DNA of 64,000 nucleotides from Saussurea involucrata (lineage: Eukaryota > Streptophyta > Magnoliopsida > Asterales > Asteraceae): assembly GCA_033807775.1 (NCBI GenBank), contig CM066313.1:87483484-87547483 (forward strand), given 5' to 3'. Below the pieces are notes generated by a model. That model ran no database searches. It saw only the letters and a program-made list of their open reading frames with translations, and had not been told where the DNA came from. Each line of letters begins with the position of its first letter. Within the stretch, counting starts at the first letter, position 1. The position numbers and the translations under genes are program-made. Of the stretch, positions 1 through 11,500 are shown one piece after another.

Positions 1-470
1 TATTAGTAAACAAACTTAAACGTACACAAACACTTACATACACTATTTTGCTTTAATTTATCTAGTTATTGTTATACGTACATTAACATTTACGAACGTA
101 AACGAACATAAATGAATGAACAAACGTTCACGAACATAAATGAACGAACGAGATTCTTGTTCATGTTCGTTCGTTTAATTAAACGAACAAACAAACTTTT
201 TCATGTATTACTATTTTATTATTAATGTATTATATTAAATAATTATTATTAACTTTTTTACACTATATTCTATAACTTATAATATAAAATTAATTATATA
301 TAGAATATATTCAAGTATCTCACGAGTTTATCGAGTCGAGGTGTCAGTTCACTCGACTCGACTCGTTAGTATGTCGAGTCGAGCTCGAGTTCGAGTCGAG
401 TGTTGACCAAGTTTTTACTGAGTCGATTTCGAGTAGCTCACGAGTTGTGTCGTCTCATTTACACCCCTAT
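1..470 (-). mobile_element. Partial hAT-like non-autonomous element (right end)
   Basis: The stretch is rich in short GAACGAAC / GTTCGTTC words (60-190) and in GAGTCGAG / CTCGAG words (330-440). It ends at about 470 with a sequence that on the minus strand reads TAGGGGTGTAAATGAG, which resembles a terminus seen on many plant hAT-type MITEs. The other end lies outside the window, so no target duplication can be checked. There is no coding potential. Assignment to hAT rests on this terminus only. Confidence 0.45.
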
Positions 471-649
471 GTGCAACCTTTATAACATTTTTGAAATCAG
501 CTCTCTTCTCCCCCCCCCCCCCCCCCCCTTTTCTACACCAATTTCTCACCTTTTCCATGAACTGCAATTGTAAATAACATACATCATCTCTTCCTCCATG
601 AATCGCAGCTTCAGGGTGCATTTTTAGGAGTTTTGTTTCTATCAAAGTT

Positions 650-790
650 CCTCGTGTTCTTTTTTCCTTTTTTAAGTAATATCTATATAAGGGCAAATAG
701 AACTCACACACTCCTCATCGTTGGTGAGACTTGAACTATCGACCTCCAAGAAGGTTGGGTCGTATCGCTAGGCCAAAGGCCCTTTGGTTC
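650..790 (-). mobile_element. tRNA-derived SINE remnant
   Basis: On the minus strand there is an A-box-like TGGCCTAGCGATACGA followed about 30 bases later by a B-box-like AGTTCAAGTCTCACC. After these comes a short unique body and an A-rich tail with AAAAAAGGAAAAAAG (655-675). This is the layout of a plant tRNA-derived SINE with a pol III internal promoter. The sequence does not fold as a full tRNA and I see no clean target duplication. Confidence 0.6.
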
Positions 791-799
791 ATAGTTTCC

Positions 800-1370
800 G
801 TTTTTTAGGGAAAAGAATTAGAAATTTGGGTTTTTAGTACATTCAAAGAGTGAACTTTTGCTAGCAACCACAAGATTTTAGGCTCTTTGATAAAAACAAA
901 AAAAATAGGATCATAGCGTTTTAACTGGAAAATGTGGATAGATCTTAATGATTGTTATATGTTATCATGGAGCCAAGGTGCGAGTGAAGTTATGAATCAG
1001 GTACACATTTTATAGGAACACATGATAATTGGCAACATATATATCAGAAGGCCTTTGAGATCCTTTCTTATTTAGGGAAGCTCTATAAATTGGAATATTC
1101 TGTGACCGACAGAAATTGGCTATTTGCTTTAGGGTCTTAAGATTTAAAAGATTAGGAGACAGACACAATATTGTTTGGATGATGCGGTCGCAGTTATCGC
1201 AGATGTTAAAACAGGTGGTGTTGATATTAACAGACAACCTCGTATGATACAATAACAGTTGAACCAAATGCATCAGGGTACATTTTATTCATACTGGAAA
1301 ATAATGTTCTTGCTATAGAGATTAATCTTAATGCTCTAATGACTGAGTTTGTTAAGTGCATATAGTTTTC
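800..1370. other. Non-genic stretch, nothing recognised
   Basis: The only reading frame here is an 87-codon minus-strand frame (1010-1273) with no motif I recognise. It may be a decayed transposon fragment. Confidence 0.4.
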
Positions 1371-1372
1371 TT

Positions 1373-1500
1373 ATGACCGTTGGTGTCCTCGCCGGTTTGG
1401 CCCACCTCAACTAATCTCATAAGGTTCCCTTGAGGGGACTCTAACCGGTGACCAATAAATCCAAGTCGGATTTACCAGGTTCATTTGGTTTGGTTTGGTT
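1373..1500 (-). mobile_element. Second tRNA-derived SINE remnant (probable)
   Basis: The minus strand shows a B-box-like GGTTAGAGTCCC preceded by a GGTAAATCC block that could be the end of an A-box region. It is followed by a GAGATTAGTTGAGGTGGGCC body of the type found in dicot SINEs. The A-box is poor and the tail is not clear, so this is a degraded copy at best. Confidence 0.42.
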
Positions 1501-1871
1501 TAGCAAAACCAAGTGGATAGAGTTGCAGTTGCTACATTATGGTCTGCTGCCACTGTTCAAATTTGCTTCTGGATTATTATGGTCTATGGAGCTGATGGTA
1601 TAATGGAAGATGAGGGTGGAATTTTGGCCTATGATGGCTGTCTTCTTGAAGCATGTTTAGGGTAGGTGGTTAGCATTCAAATTGGGTATTTTGTATCCTA
1701 AACTAACAATTGTGCATGTAGATAGCATTGTAGCAAGTATGTGAATTGTAATTATTCCTCCTACAAAAATTGACTAATCATATATGATTTTCATGACAAT
1801 TGCAACGAGTTTACATACCAGAGATTATATTAATGAATATTTCACAAAAAATGGTATGCTACTTACTTGCC

Positions 1872-4800
1872 CTATCTACCGGCCATAACAGTGATGGTCA
1901 TATTGTTTACAGAGCAAACTTTTGGTCCACTTTGATCTGAAGTAGACCTTGTCTCCTCTCTGCGGATAACATATGCTGGTTTGTTTGGAGTGGGTAACAA
2001 CATGGTCTCATTGAGAATCATGGCGATCATATCAGATGTTGTTGGTCGATCTGTTGCACTTTCTTGTACACAGAGAAGGGCCACATGAACAAATCGTAGG
2101 AATTGTTGTACAACACAAGTACTTCCTAGTGTTGGATCCATCAATCCCAACGTATCCCCTTGTCGCCATAGCTCCCATGCCTAAATCATTAGAGAATAAT
2201 TTATCAGACGTCATTTCCATGAGCCTAAATTTCCATTTATGAACCAATAATTTCCATTTGATCAGGAGCAGTGACATGTGACTGAACTCATGGGAAAAAA
2301 ACAGTCTAGGCAGAGGCCAATGATCATGCAATAGCTTTCTTCAATAATAATGATACTAACCAACAGTACGATCATTTCAGTGATATGGTAGATGAAAGAT
2401 ATTAAAAAGTAATTTTGATCACACTTACGTATTCAATAAGATTGAATGTTCGGTCAAGATGAACAAAGCTACTATTTCTTCTTCCCGTGACGATTTCCAA
2501 GGTCAAGACCCCAAAGCTAAAGATATCGGACTTGATAGAGAAAGTCCCTTCCATTGCATACTCCGGAGGCATATAACCACTGAACACAACATGATCGCCT
2601 TAACGTTTCAAGGTATAAATAATATAAAATCTGACAAATAACAAATTCATCTAGAAGGTACTCTATATGCCTATGTTTTCACTTATTTCAACAATATTAA
2701 ATATAAGTTCCCACCGATAAATTGATCATGAAAGCATATAACTCAATAGAATTCTTGATATTGTAAACAAAAAGAGCTAACTTAAACTTACTATGTTCCA
2801 ACCACCCTGTTAGTCATTGCCTCAGTCTCGTTCTGCTTAAATATTCTTGCCATGCCAAAATCAGAAATCTTGGGGTTCATATTCTCATCTAAAAGAATGT
2901 TATTAGCTTTTAGATCTCTATGAATAACTCGCATTCTTGAGTACTTATGCAAGTATAGCAACCCTTGAGCAATTCCTTCGATGATATTGTACCGTTTAGC
3001 CCAATTCAACTCTGCCTTTTTGTTTTCATCTGAGAGGCGATAAATAATCTAAATTATAACAAAACCATAATATAAAGTTGCCGCATGCACTCTCTTAACA
3101 AACATAGCATACCGAAAAGGAAGAAATCTAAGCTTTTGTTGGGCATGTATTCATAGATTAACATTTTTTCTTCCTTGTGAATGCAACAACCAAGAACCTG
3201 AACAAGATTCGTATGTTGGAGTTTGGCTATGAGTATTAGTTCATTCTTGAATTCCACAAGCCCTTGCCCTGATGTTCTTGAAAGCCTTTTGACCGCAATT
3301 TCTAGTCCATTGCTTAATTTTCCCTGTATTTGTAATTTCAAAATCTCTCTCTTTGTCATATTAGAGGTACGAATGCAAGAACTAAACATTTCTATCAACT
3401 AGGTTTAACTAGACAGTAACATCACCTTGTAAACAGGTCCAAACCCACCCTGCCCGATCTTGTTTTCAACTGAGAAATCATCGGTGGCCGCCATGATAGA
3501 GGTTAAGCTAAATAATAATAAATCGTTCCCTTTCGCATTCCCACCATTGCCTTCAAGTTGATGCACATCCTTGAAGCTTTCAGAAGCTGTCAGCTCAAGG
3601 AAATATTCATCTCTCTTCCGTCTCTCGTATTCTACGATTAGTATCAGTGACTTAATAAAGAAGCAACTATAACATACAAATAGATGCTAGATTTAATGTC
3701 GACTCTAGATCTATACCTTCTCGTTGATGCTTTCTCTTCTTTATATACCATAAAATCCCCAAACAGAGGCAAACTAGAGGAATGGCAACACTAATCAATA
3801 TCCATATCCATCTCCAATTCTTTTTCTTTTCTGCTTTGTCTCCTGTATAGGACTTATTTAGATTGAAAGAGATTAGGAGTAGCACTAACAATGGAAAGTA
3901 ACATTATTACCTGTGCTTGGACTAATTGCGTTTTGGCTTATCACATACTTCATCGTGGAATTTTTATGCGGATTAACAGTAAAGCTATTGCTTCCGGTCC
4001 AAATTGCACAACCACTTCCATTGGTGGTACTGCTAGCAAACCCCGCACACGTGCAATCATTCCAACACTTAACAAAGCAATCGCTGATGCTTAGACCGGA
4101 GTCGTCATCGACAACATTTCTTGTCATATTCGGAGCAAAATCTCCATTCCTTTCACTAAAATTATCAACCTCTCTTCTGCACCGAGTCAAACTCGACTCC
4201 ATGCAACCATTACTTGAATTGTATCCGTAACAAAACTCAGGGGTCCAAACAGTATTTTGATCACTATCTAAAATTTGCCCTTTTGGTGTCAAAATCCACA
4301 TATGTAAGCTATCATTGCTGCCCTCATACTCATACATAAAGTATCGTTCTTCATCGTTGTATACGGAAGTTAGCTTATAACGTGATTGGCTATTTGGGCC
4401 GTTCAATGCAAACATATACCGAAATGTTTGATTATATATATACCCACTTGTCCAGTAGGGTTGCCCACGTCGTCGAATCATTAATCTCTGAGACGCTTGC
4501 TCGATGGGTTCCCAGCTCAAAGTAAAAGCTCCAGAATCAAAGATTTCATCGCTCAGCGAAGAAGTGAGTGTCCAAGTGTGCCTTGTTTTCATGTTAGAAC
4601 CAAGCTTCATGCCCGGTAAGAGTATGTTTGTAGGATGATCAAAACTTTGCCACAAAATGCTATTGTCTGTTGCGTCGATCAGCAAGAAGTTACCATTATC
4701 TTCGAGGGATGCTATCAAGTCTGGGTTTGGACCAGCTTGAATATCAGTAATATTCATTAGAGTGTTCCCTCTGACAACGATGATCAAGTTTCCAGTTATA

Positions 4801-5841
4801 GGGTCAATGGACAAGGCATGATCGCTAGAGGTGGATATGACTGGTGCATTAGGATTGGCTACCCATACTTTCCTAGACTGAACATCGCTGGTGTGCCAGA
4901 TTCCCAAGTAACTATAAGCAGACTTGAAGAACCCTAATGTGAACTTTCCATTCTTGGACACAAGCTGGCCTGTGGATCCGATTTGCTCGCTGAGTTTGAT
5001 TGTTGAAAATCCATGAGTGGGGGGACAAAATCTGATAGTGTAATTGCCATCCTTACATGTAAATGTACTTGTGGCATCGCCAGTAGCATAGCTAAAAGAT
5101 CTTGGGCAGGCCGATTTAAACAATCGAGAGTATTGCGTAGGCCCACACGTCGTCAAGTCTTTACAGCAATACTCCTGCGAGCCAAAGGCCTGGCATGGGC
5201 TCATACACCCAGTTCTACCCTTCAAAGTCAGCTCCTTCGGGCACCGTTGATTCAGATCCTCAATGCAACCCACCTTCTGGCAAGTATCCAATGTGGAATC
5301 TGGCTCAACAAGCATCTGTATGTTGTAGCCGTTGACGAGGCTGACATCATAAAAGTCCAGGCCACTGAATTGATTGAGAGAGAACTCTGCAATCGTAGCT
5401 GGTGGGGTTGATTTTTCTCCATTGCACTCCATTTGACCGGTGCCGCAGTCACCGGTGGCGCACGACCCATGACCTGACCCATTGAAGGTGCAACCGGTTC
5501 GACCCCAGATGGTCGCTGATAATAATAAAGCCGGTGCCTGAAAGGAGCGTGATGTACCGTTTGTGAGCTCGAATCCGGTGATATTGAAAGCAGTACTGGT
5601 GGTTGAGATTCCAGGCCAAACAGTGAAATTACAATCATTGACGATGGTAAAAGTAGCCCCTGAAGCTCCTGCAAATGTGGACGACAAATTGCATTCAATA
5701 CAAAATCATTAATTAGAATGAAATTTACAGAGTAAGAGGAGTCTATTTACCGTTAAAAAAGAAGAAAAGAAAGGTGAGCAGTGTATAAGGAACTACTGCT
5801 ACATGAAATTGTGAAGATGATGATTTCAAATGATTATCCAT
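1872..5841 (-). CDS. Thaumatin-G-type lectin receptor-like Ser/Thr kinase, 1029 aa
   Basis: Predicted plasma-membrane receptor kinase. Exons: 5841-5751, 5668-3911, 3842-3717, 3631-3426, 3323-3113, 3029-2792, 2579-2429, 2180-1872, all with GT-AG introns in consistent phases, giving one uninterrupted 1029-residue frame. Order of parts: signal peptide (residues 1-30, hydrophobic TLLTFLFFFFNG); thaumatin domain (about 34-250) with 16 cysteines and a DFYDVSLVNGYN segment; bulb-type lectin (LVSKNGKFTLGFF, ILWQSFDHPTNILLPG); S-locus glycoprotein region; PAN (SISDCFVKCWNDCTCAGF); transmembrane helix in exon 3 with a KKRK stop-transfer; kinase with GQGGFGPVYK, AVKRL, HRDLKANN and DFG. It is an RD kinase. 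Thaumatin and lectin are in one exon without an intron. PR5K kinases carry thaumatin alone and SRK-like kinases carry lectin alone; this joins both. Oddities: YMPPEYA where YMSPEYA is usual, and LVNG where thaumatins usually have LVDG. Role in pathogen or glycan sensing is inference. Confidence 0.93.
5751..5841 (-). other. Signal-peptide exon 1 of the fusion kinase
   Basis: A 91-base exon running from ATG (5841-5839) to the donor GTAAATAG, encoding 30 codons plus one base (phase 1). A small phase-1 first exon holding the signal peptide is the usual layout of thaumatin-like protein genes, which supports a thaumatin gene as the 5' donor of the fusion. The 77-base intron ends TTTGCAG at 5669. 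Confidence 0.88.
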
Positions 5842-5952
5842 TTTCAATAAATTAGATGTCTTCTTCTGCTGTTACAATTGGATCATGGTGGTTGCAGATT
5901 TTTCTATTAAACCTAACTCCTCAGTAATCATTGACCCCGTCAACTGTACCTA

Positions 5953-6270
5953 ACGCAATGGTTGATTTCTCTGTTTTCTTAATGAATGATTACTTTGAGC
6001 ATTTTCAACATTTCAAGATATTCTAAAAAAATAAAAAGTACCTTTATTTCCGACAGAAATATCATTTTTGGTCCTTGTGGTTGTCACTCAGTATCAAGTC
6101 CAGTCCCTATTACAAACTAATTACAATTTTAATCACTGTAATTGTCACTTTCTTTTGGATTTGGTCCTTGTGGTTTGTTTATGTTAGTTCTCATTGGGCA
6201 TTTTGGTCTTTTTTATAATTCTATGTTATTATAATAAAAATAAAAATATATATTAATGCATGAACTAAAA

Positions 6271-6311
<41 letters not shown>

Positions 6312-6344
6312 GGGAAGGTTCAAATAAGGAGCGTACCTATTTAA
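5953..6344. other. Spacer between the duplicated first exons
   Basis: AT-rich spacer with phrases such as TTTGGTCCTTGTGGTT that recur in degraded plant transposons (compare 16020-16190), a (TA)n tract at 6273-6303, and an adjacent GGTTCAAATAAGGAGCG that looks like a truncated end of the TA-associated inverted-repeat elements found downstream. No gene seen. Confidence 0.5.
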
Positions 6345-6612
6345 TTGCATTCACTACAAAATCATTAATTGGCTTATAAGGTGAAAAATGAAATTTACAG
6401 GAGTCTATTTACCGTTAAAAAAGAAGAAGAGAAAGGTGAGTAGTATATAAGGAACCAGTGCTACATGCAATTGTGAAGATGGTTTCATTTCCAAAATCAT
6501 GATCAAACGCAATAAATTTGAATTTTCTTTCTGCTGTTACGTACATTTGAATCTTGGTGGTTGTAGATTTTTCTATCAAACTTGGAGGGGTTGACCCCGT
6601 CAACGTACCTAA
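6345..6612 (-). pseudogene. Duplicate promoter and signal-peptide exon of the fusion kinase
   Basis: The segment repeats 5681-5952 (promoter, exon 1 and start of intron 1) with scattered changes. The copied exon (6488-6413) stays open from ATG for 25 codons plus one base, encodes MKPSSQLHVALVPYILLTFL and then Phe-rich residues, and keeps the same phase-1 donor GTAAATAG. No exon 2 follows directly. It is either a relic of a tandem duplication or a working alternative first exon that could splice to 5668. Confidence 0.75.
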
Positions 6613-6997
6613 GTCACCAATAATGTTGGCTCCACCTAGCTAGCTTTTTTGCTTTTTTGGTATTTTCTCTAAAAACAAAACGTATAGGTTACATTATTTT
6701 GTTACCTTATATACTTTTGAAACTCTGTTTCTGGAGGCATGTCATATGTCATCTCTTCACGTATTTCATGGCTTGTAACCTGTGTATTAAATAAGATTCT
6801 GCAAGGCTCAGTAAAAGCAAAAGTTATATAATCTAGGAGAATACAGCTGGAAGGCATCACGAAGGAAGAACAGTCGCTTCATTTACCGTCTAAAAAGTTA
6901 AAAGAAATTTACCACACCAACTCATTTGTGCTTCATGGATGGAGTAATTGAAACGACAAAGACAAGTTAATTATTAAATATATATATATATATATAT

Positions 6998-7213
6998 GCG
7001 AATGATTGTGTGCGAAGTTGAGGTTAACGTGATAAGCATGAGAAGTGGATCTGAACCGTTGATCACTTTTAATCTAATGTCCTCCCATGAATTGCGGCTT
7101 ATGTATCTTATCTCAGTGCATCTCATCCTAATGTGCATCCATTTCTCATCCAACGGTTGATAACCACTTCTCATGTTTCTCTGGTTAACCTCAACTTCTC
7201 ACCGGAACCCAAC
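6998..7213. mobile_element. TIR MITE in TA microsatellite (family 1)
   Basis: Inverted arms GAAGTTGAGGTTAAC (from 7014) and GTTAACCTCAACTTC (to 7199), with further matching GAGAAGTGG / CCACTTCTC. Flanked on both sides by (TA)n. No coding capacity. Confidence 0.7.
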
Positions 7214-7239
7214 CATATATATATATATATGGGTATATA

Positions 7240-7478
7240 GGGTTAGGTTAAGGGGAAAACCGCAAAAAATGTAATACTGAGGAACACACCGGTAGTTATT
7301 CATCTGGACAATATGCACTTGTGCATACAAAGTAATTTGTAACATGCACTCGTACATATGCAAATATGCATAATGCACACATGCATAAAAAAACAGATTA
7401 ATTTACTTGTATGCATATATACCATCCCGATGAACAGTTCCGTTTTTCATTTTTTTGGGGTTTCCCCTGAACCTCCCT
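7240..7478. mobile_element. TIR MITE in TA microsatellite (family 2, copy 1)
   Basis: Ends GGGTTAGGTTAAGGGGAAAACC and, inverted, GGTTTCCCCTGAACCTCCC. The interior carries repeated TGCAC/GTGCA and TGCATA words. It is the same family as 14441-14702, which has the same termini and the same TATGCACTTGTGCATA palindrome. Flanked by (TA)n. Confidence 0.75.
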
Positions 7479-7495
7479 ATATATATATATATAGA

Positions 7496-7786
7496 GGCGG
7501 GTTCAAACCGTACCAATTTAAGAGAACGTGAGGAGCAATTGACAGTTATGAATCACATGTGATTCACAACTGATCTGGACTCGAATTGACAGTTATGAAT
7601 CATTAATGATTTACAGTGTTGAATCACATGTGATCCGCGACCTGCAGCATCGCGCCACGCCTAGCGCCACTTTTGCGCGAATTTTCGAGAAGTTCCGATT
7701 TTTTAGCAGTGTAAATCATATGTGATCTTCGCACGGGAGTGCTCCTCACGTTCTCACGTTTTGACGCGCTCCTCACGTGAACCTTC

Positions 7787-7787
<1 letters not shown>
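7496..7787. mobile_element. TIR MITE in TA/CT microsatellite (family 3)
   Basis: The left end GGGTTCAAACCGTACC with GAACGTGAGGAGC is matched in inverted form by GCTCCTCACGTGAACC. Dispersed AATCACATGTGATT-type palindromes fill the interior (7552-7725). No coding capacity. Confidence 0.65.
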
Positions 7788-7857
<70 letters not shown>

Positions 7858-7858
7858 A
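7788..7858. repeat. Compound (CT)n-(TA)n-(GA)n palindromic microsatellite
   Basis: A run of CT repeats passes into TA repeats and then GA repeats, so that the whole tract is one near-perfect self-complementary sequence of about 70 bases. It links two MITEs. Confidence 0.9.
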
Positions 7859-8103
7859 ATGTTCAAACGAGAACGTCAACTATTTAAGAAAACATGAAAA
7901 CGGTCGCTCATGTACAAAATCGCATGTGATTTTACACTCACTGGAAAAAAAATTGAACGTGGGCGACTTTGGCCGTGACTTAAAGTCGCGGGGCAAGTCG
8001 CATGAATCATATATGATTTTGTACGTGAATCATGTATGATTTTGTACATTAGCAAACGTTCGCGTGTTTTTTAAATATTTAGCGTTCTCGTTTAAACTCA
8101 TCC
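7859..8103. mobile_element. TIR MITE in TA microsatellite (family 4)
   Basis: The left end ATGTTCAAACGAGAACG is matched in inverted form by CGTTCTCGTTTAAACTCAT near 8100. The interior carries AATCATATATGATT and AATCGCATGTGATT palindromes. CT/TA microsatellites flank it. Confidence 0.65.
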
Positions 8104-8416
8104 CTCTCTCTCTCTATATATATATATATATCCTCATTGAAAATCAAGTTACCAATAATGAGTTGTAGGATAAAATGAGAAAAATGGTCATAAAACTATA
8201 GTAACCATGTCTAAATATTAGGAAAAAAGAAAAGAGTATACAGGTTACCTCGCTTGAAATAGCACCCCATAGAAAAACACGTAACCTAAATTGTGGAAGA
8301 CCATATGAGCCAGCAGCCATAATCCCGATTCCCGAGTCTTGCTTGGTAATTCATATGAACCAAACGACTTTTTATTTAGAGCTTGATTCTTCATGCGCCA
8401 ATTATTAAAACGTTCG

Positions 8417-8421
<5 letters not shown>
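8104..8421. other. Non-genic stretch between TIR elements
   Basis: Short CT/TA tract (8102-8132), then about 290 bases of ordinary AT-rich sequence in which I recognise nothing. Confidence 0.4.

Positions 8422-8505
<84 letters not shown>
8422..8505. repeat. (TA)n microsatellite, about 84 bp
   Basis: An uninterrupted alternating AT run. It abuts the 3' terminus of the Helitron. The long YIYI reading frames in it are translations of the repeat. Confidence 0.98.
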
Positions 8506-8506
<1 letters not shown>

Positions 8507-11500
8507 TAGCAGTGTGCCCGTACAATGCACGGGTGAGAAAATGTATTGTAAAGTACGTAAAATAGACATGATGCATTGAGTATTAAAATTACTCTTATGT
8601 GAATTTTAACAATCTATTGCATATATTGAACAGTTGATCGATCTCGTTAACTAACGGAATAATATTCCGTACATCAATCTACAAACATAAAATAGGCAAA
8701 GAGTATTAAATGATAATGGTGCAATTTCAAGTAGAATTCAAGAATAATAACATAATAAATTGACACCTTTTTCTATAAAAAGGACGTAGTGCAAGAAAAC
8801 TTTTACTTCAAACAACGAAAAAGATGTACATAATTTAAGGTAGGCAAAATCCATCATATGATTTAAAGTTGTCTATCCAAAACATGCTTCCGAGTAACCG
8901 CAAATGAAGACTTATCAATATACCCTCTCTAATTCTTTACGACCAAAAAAATCCCGATGTAATAGCTCCCTAAGCTTGGTATACAAAATCTGTAACCATG
9001 AATACACTCAAAATTAGCTCAACTATTTTTTGGCCCTTGAAATCCTAATATTAGCTTCTTGAAACCAAAGGTGAGGAGCCCCAAGGCCAACAAATATTGA
9101 ACTGGTGCATCATTGTTGGTATCAGTGGCAAGAATCATAGGTCGGCCACAGTATTAGGGGATATCAACTTCAAATTCAAGGAATGACTAAATGGGGCCAG
9201 CAATAATATTTATAATCCACAAACACCGAAGCAAAAGTTGGCTCTGTAACAACATCAGTTGAATGAAACCAACAACAACAACTTGTCTATAACAGACCTT
9301 CACATCTTCAATTCTAATCAGGTTCACAGTGGAAAAAAAGATCATGAAAACATCAACGTCGAGTTCAATACTAAACCATGGCCTCTTACTGAGTCTGTTG
9401 ATGATGACAATTCTTTAAGCAAGGCTCTTTACTTCTACACAATAAGTTTTCTTCCCCAATAACCGCTCTCCCACTTCTTGACATCTGCAAACGATTAAAA
9501 TTTTCAATTATCTAACAAGCTACAAGCACAAAAAATGTCGAACTAAAGACTACCCACCAGCAGCCTCCGAAGGCAGCAATCATAGTTTTCTTGTGTTGGG
9601 ACTTTGTTGATATCAATCTTGATATTTGTAAATGTTAGCCTTTTAAAGTTTATATAGGCTATCACCATGTCAGAGGAATCAACAAAGTAACATGGTTTCT
9701 AGAATACTTGCAAGATATAAGCATATTAGACATGGATTCATATAAACAAAGTGGGTTGCTTCATAAAAAGAATAACAACAAAAAGAAACCATTTGTGGAA
9801 AGAGTATAACAACAAGATCGATTATCCTTAGAAATATCATTTACCTATAAGATCATTCCTCAAAAATATACCGGGGTTTGAAAAACATATTTCGTTAAAA
9901 TTGAATGCATACCATTTCATGTATCAAACCACATTATGTTATTATATGATCCTAGAATCATAAAATGGTAGAATCACGGATGAGATTTTCAATACATTCA
10001 CTTGTTAGTTTTTTTGTTTTTTATTTATTTATGTGAAGTGCTATATTATATATTAGAATCAATATGGATACAACTAAACAAATCTTACGAAAATTAGAAG
10101 AATATGAGTATCAAAGTTGATTTGTTTTCAATTTTACTTTGAAAAATTTTGATGGGGAATACAAACCTATGTTTTATCAATGTATTTAAATTGATTTTCA
10201 TACAAGTTTTTAAACAACCTTATGATACCTCATGTCCTCAACCAACAAATTAAAATTGACCATTACTTGAAGTCTTGAACCATTCAATGCCTAAGTGTTA
10301 CTAAATTTCCATGTTTACCGAGGTGGGAATCCAAGTTCAAGTCTTTTCAACAACTTGTGAAGCTCTCATCACACTCAAATGTTATATACAAATTAAAAAT
10401 ACTTAATGACCATTAGTACACAAGGCATGAATTTGTCAATTATCAAAAACACTAAAGTGAGAAATGTAAATTCAATAAAATCCAAAAAACATGGTACCAA
10501 TAGAAAGATAAGTGATGTCTTTTATTGAACTGTAAAGCAAAAAAAATCACCAAAGCAGTGACAAACCTACATGTACATCCTCTATATCTTTGGAAAAATT
10601 TATTAAAAGTTTGCAACTGCAAGTTTGCTTGAAGAATATCAAATCAAATCTTAAGAATACAATTATATAGAAGCAGTTTGCATATGTCCAAATAATTTTA
10701 TTTGAAAGTCATGAAAGGACTTTAGTTATATAGTGATCCTCTAGTACCCTTCATATGTAATAATCAACTTAAGAAGCATGAATTTCCTGCTCAAAACAAA
10801 ATCCTTGATGTAACCTATTGGAGCCAAGTTCAATAATTTGAAGTTCATGAAAGTGTTCACCCACATCAGCTGCTGGTGTCAGTATATAATAATAACAGAA
10901 GCCATAAATATGATCGTTTTCTGTACAATAATTGAAACTCTTTGTCAAATGGGGACCGATAAATCACCCATTGGTGCTTACCAAGGTGTGCTCAGATAGT
11001 AACTATAATGAACGCAGAGGAGAAACGATCTTTAAGAGTACATTATAGTGTACTCTAGAGAAACATAAATCAGAATTTAAAACGATGTTTAAACCCTGAG
11101 GTATACCCGAGTAAGAGGAGTCGAATGAACGGTATACCTGCAAAAATCGATTGAGAGAGCACACAGAATCAAAATCGGTTGAGAGGAGAAAACAGAAATC
11201 AAAATCGTTTGAGATGTGCAAATTGAATCAAAATCGATTGGGAGGACAAAACAGAAATCAAAATCGATTCAGATGAGCAAACATAAATCAAACAGCGCAA
11301 AATCAAAGAAACCCTAAATGGAGAGTATGAATGGTATACCTGCAAAATCGATTTGTGTCTTTGTCGAGACAAAATTTTACCTTTTGGGTTCGAATGCTGA
11401 TCTCTTGAATGGTAGATTTCAAGATCCAATCGCATACCATTTTTGAAGTGCATTCAGTGCTCAAATGTCGATCCACTGAGACAAATGGTTCTCAACTGAG

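Noticed and set aside
650..790. A tRNA gene
   Set aside because: A and B boxes are present, but there is no full cloverleaf, the B box is degenerate and an A-rich tail follows, so a SINE fits better.
1010..1273. An 87-codon minus-strand protein
   Set aside because: No recognisable motif, no splice or promoter context, in a stretch with SINE and hAT remnants.
3891..4230. Plus-strand frames opposite exon 2 of the receptor kinase
   Set aside because: Shadows of the coding strand.
8383..8576. Reading frames of repeated YIYIYI on both strands
   Set aside because: They are translations of the (TA)n microsatellite.
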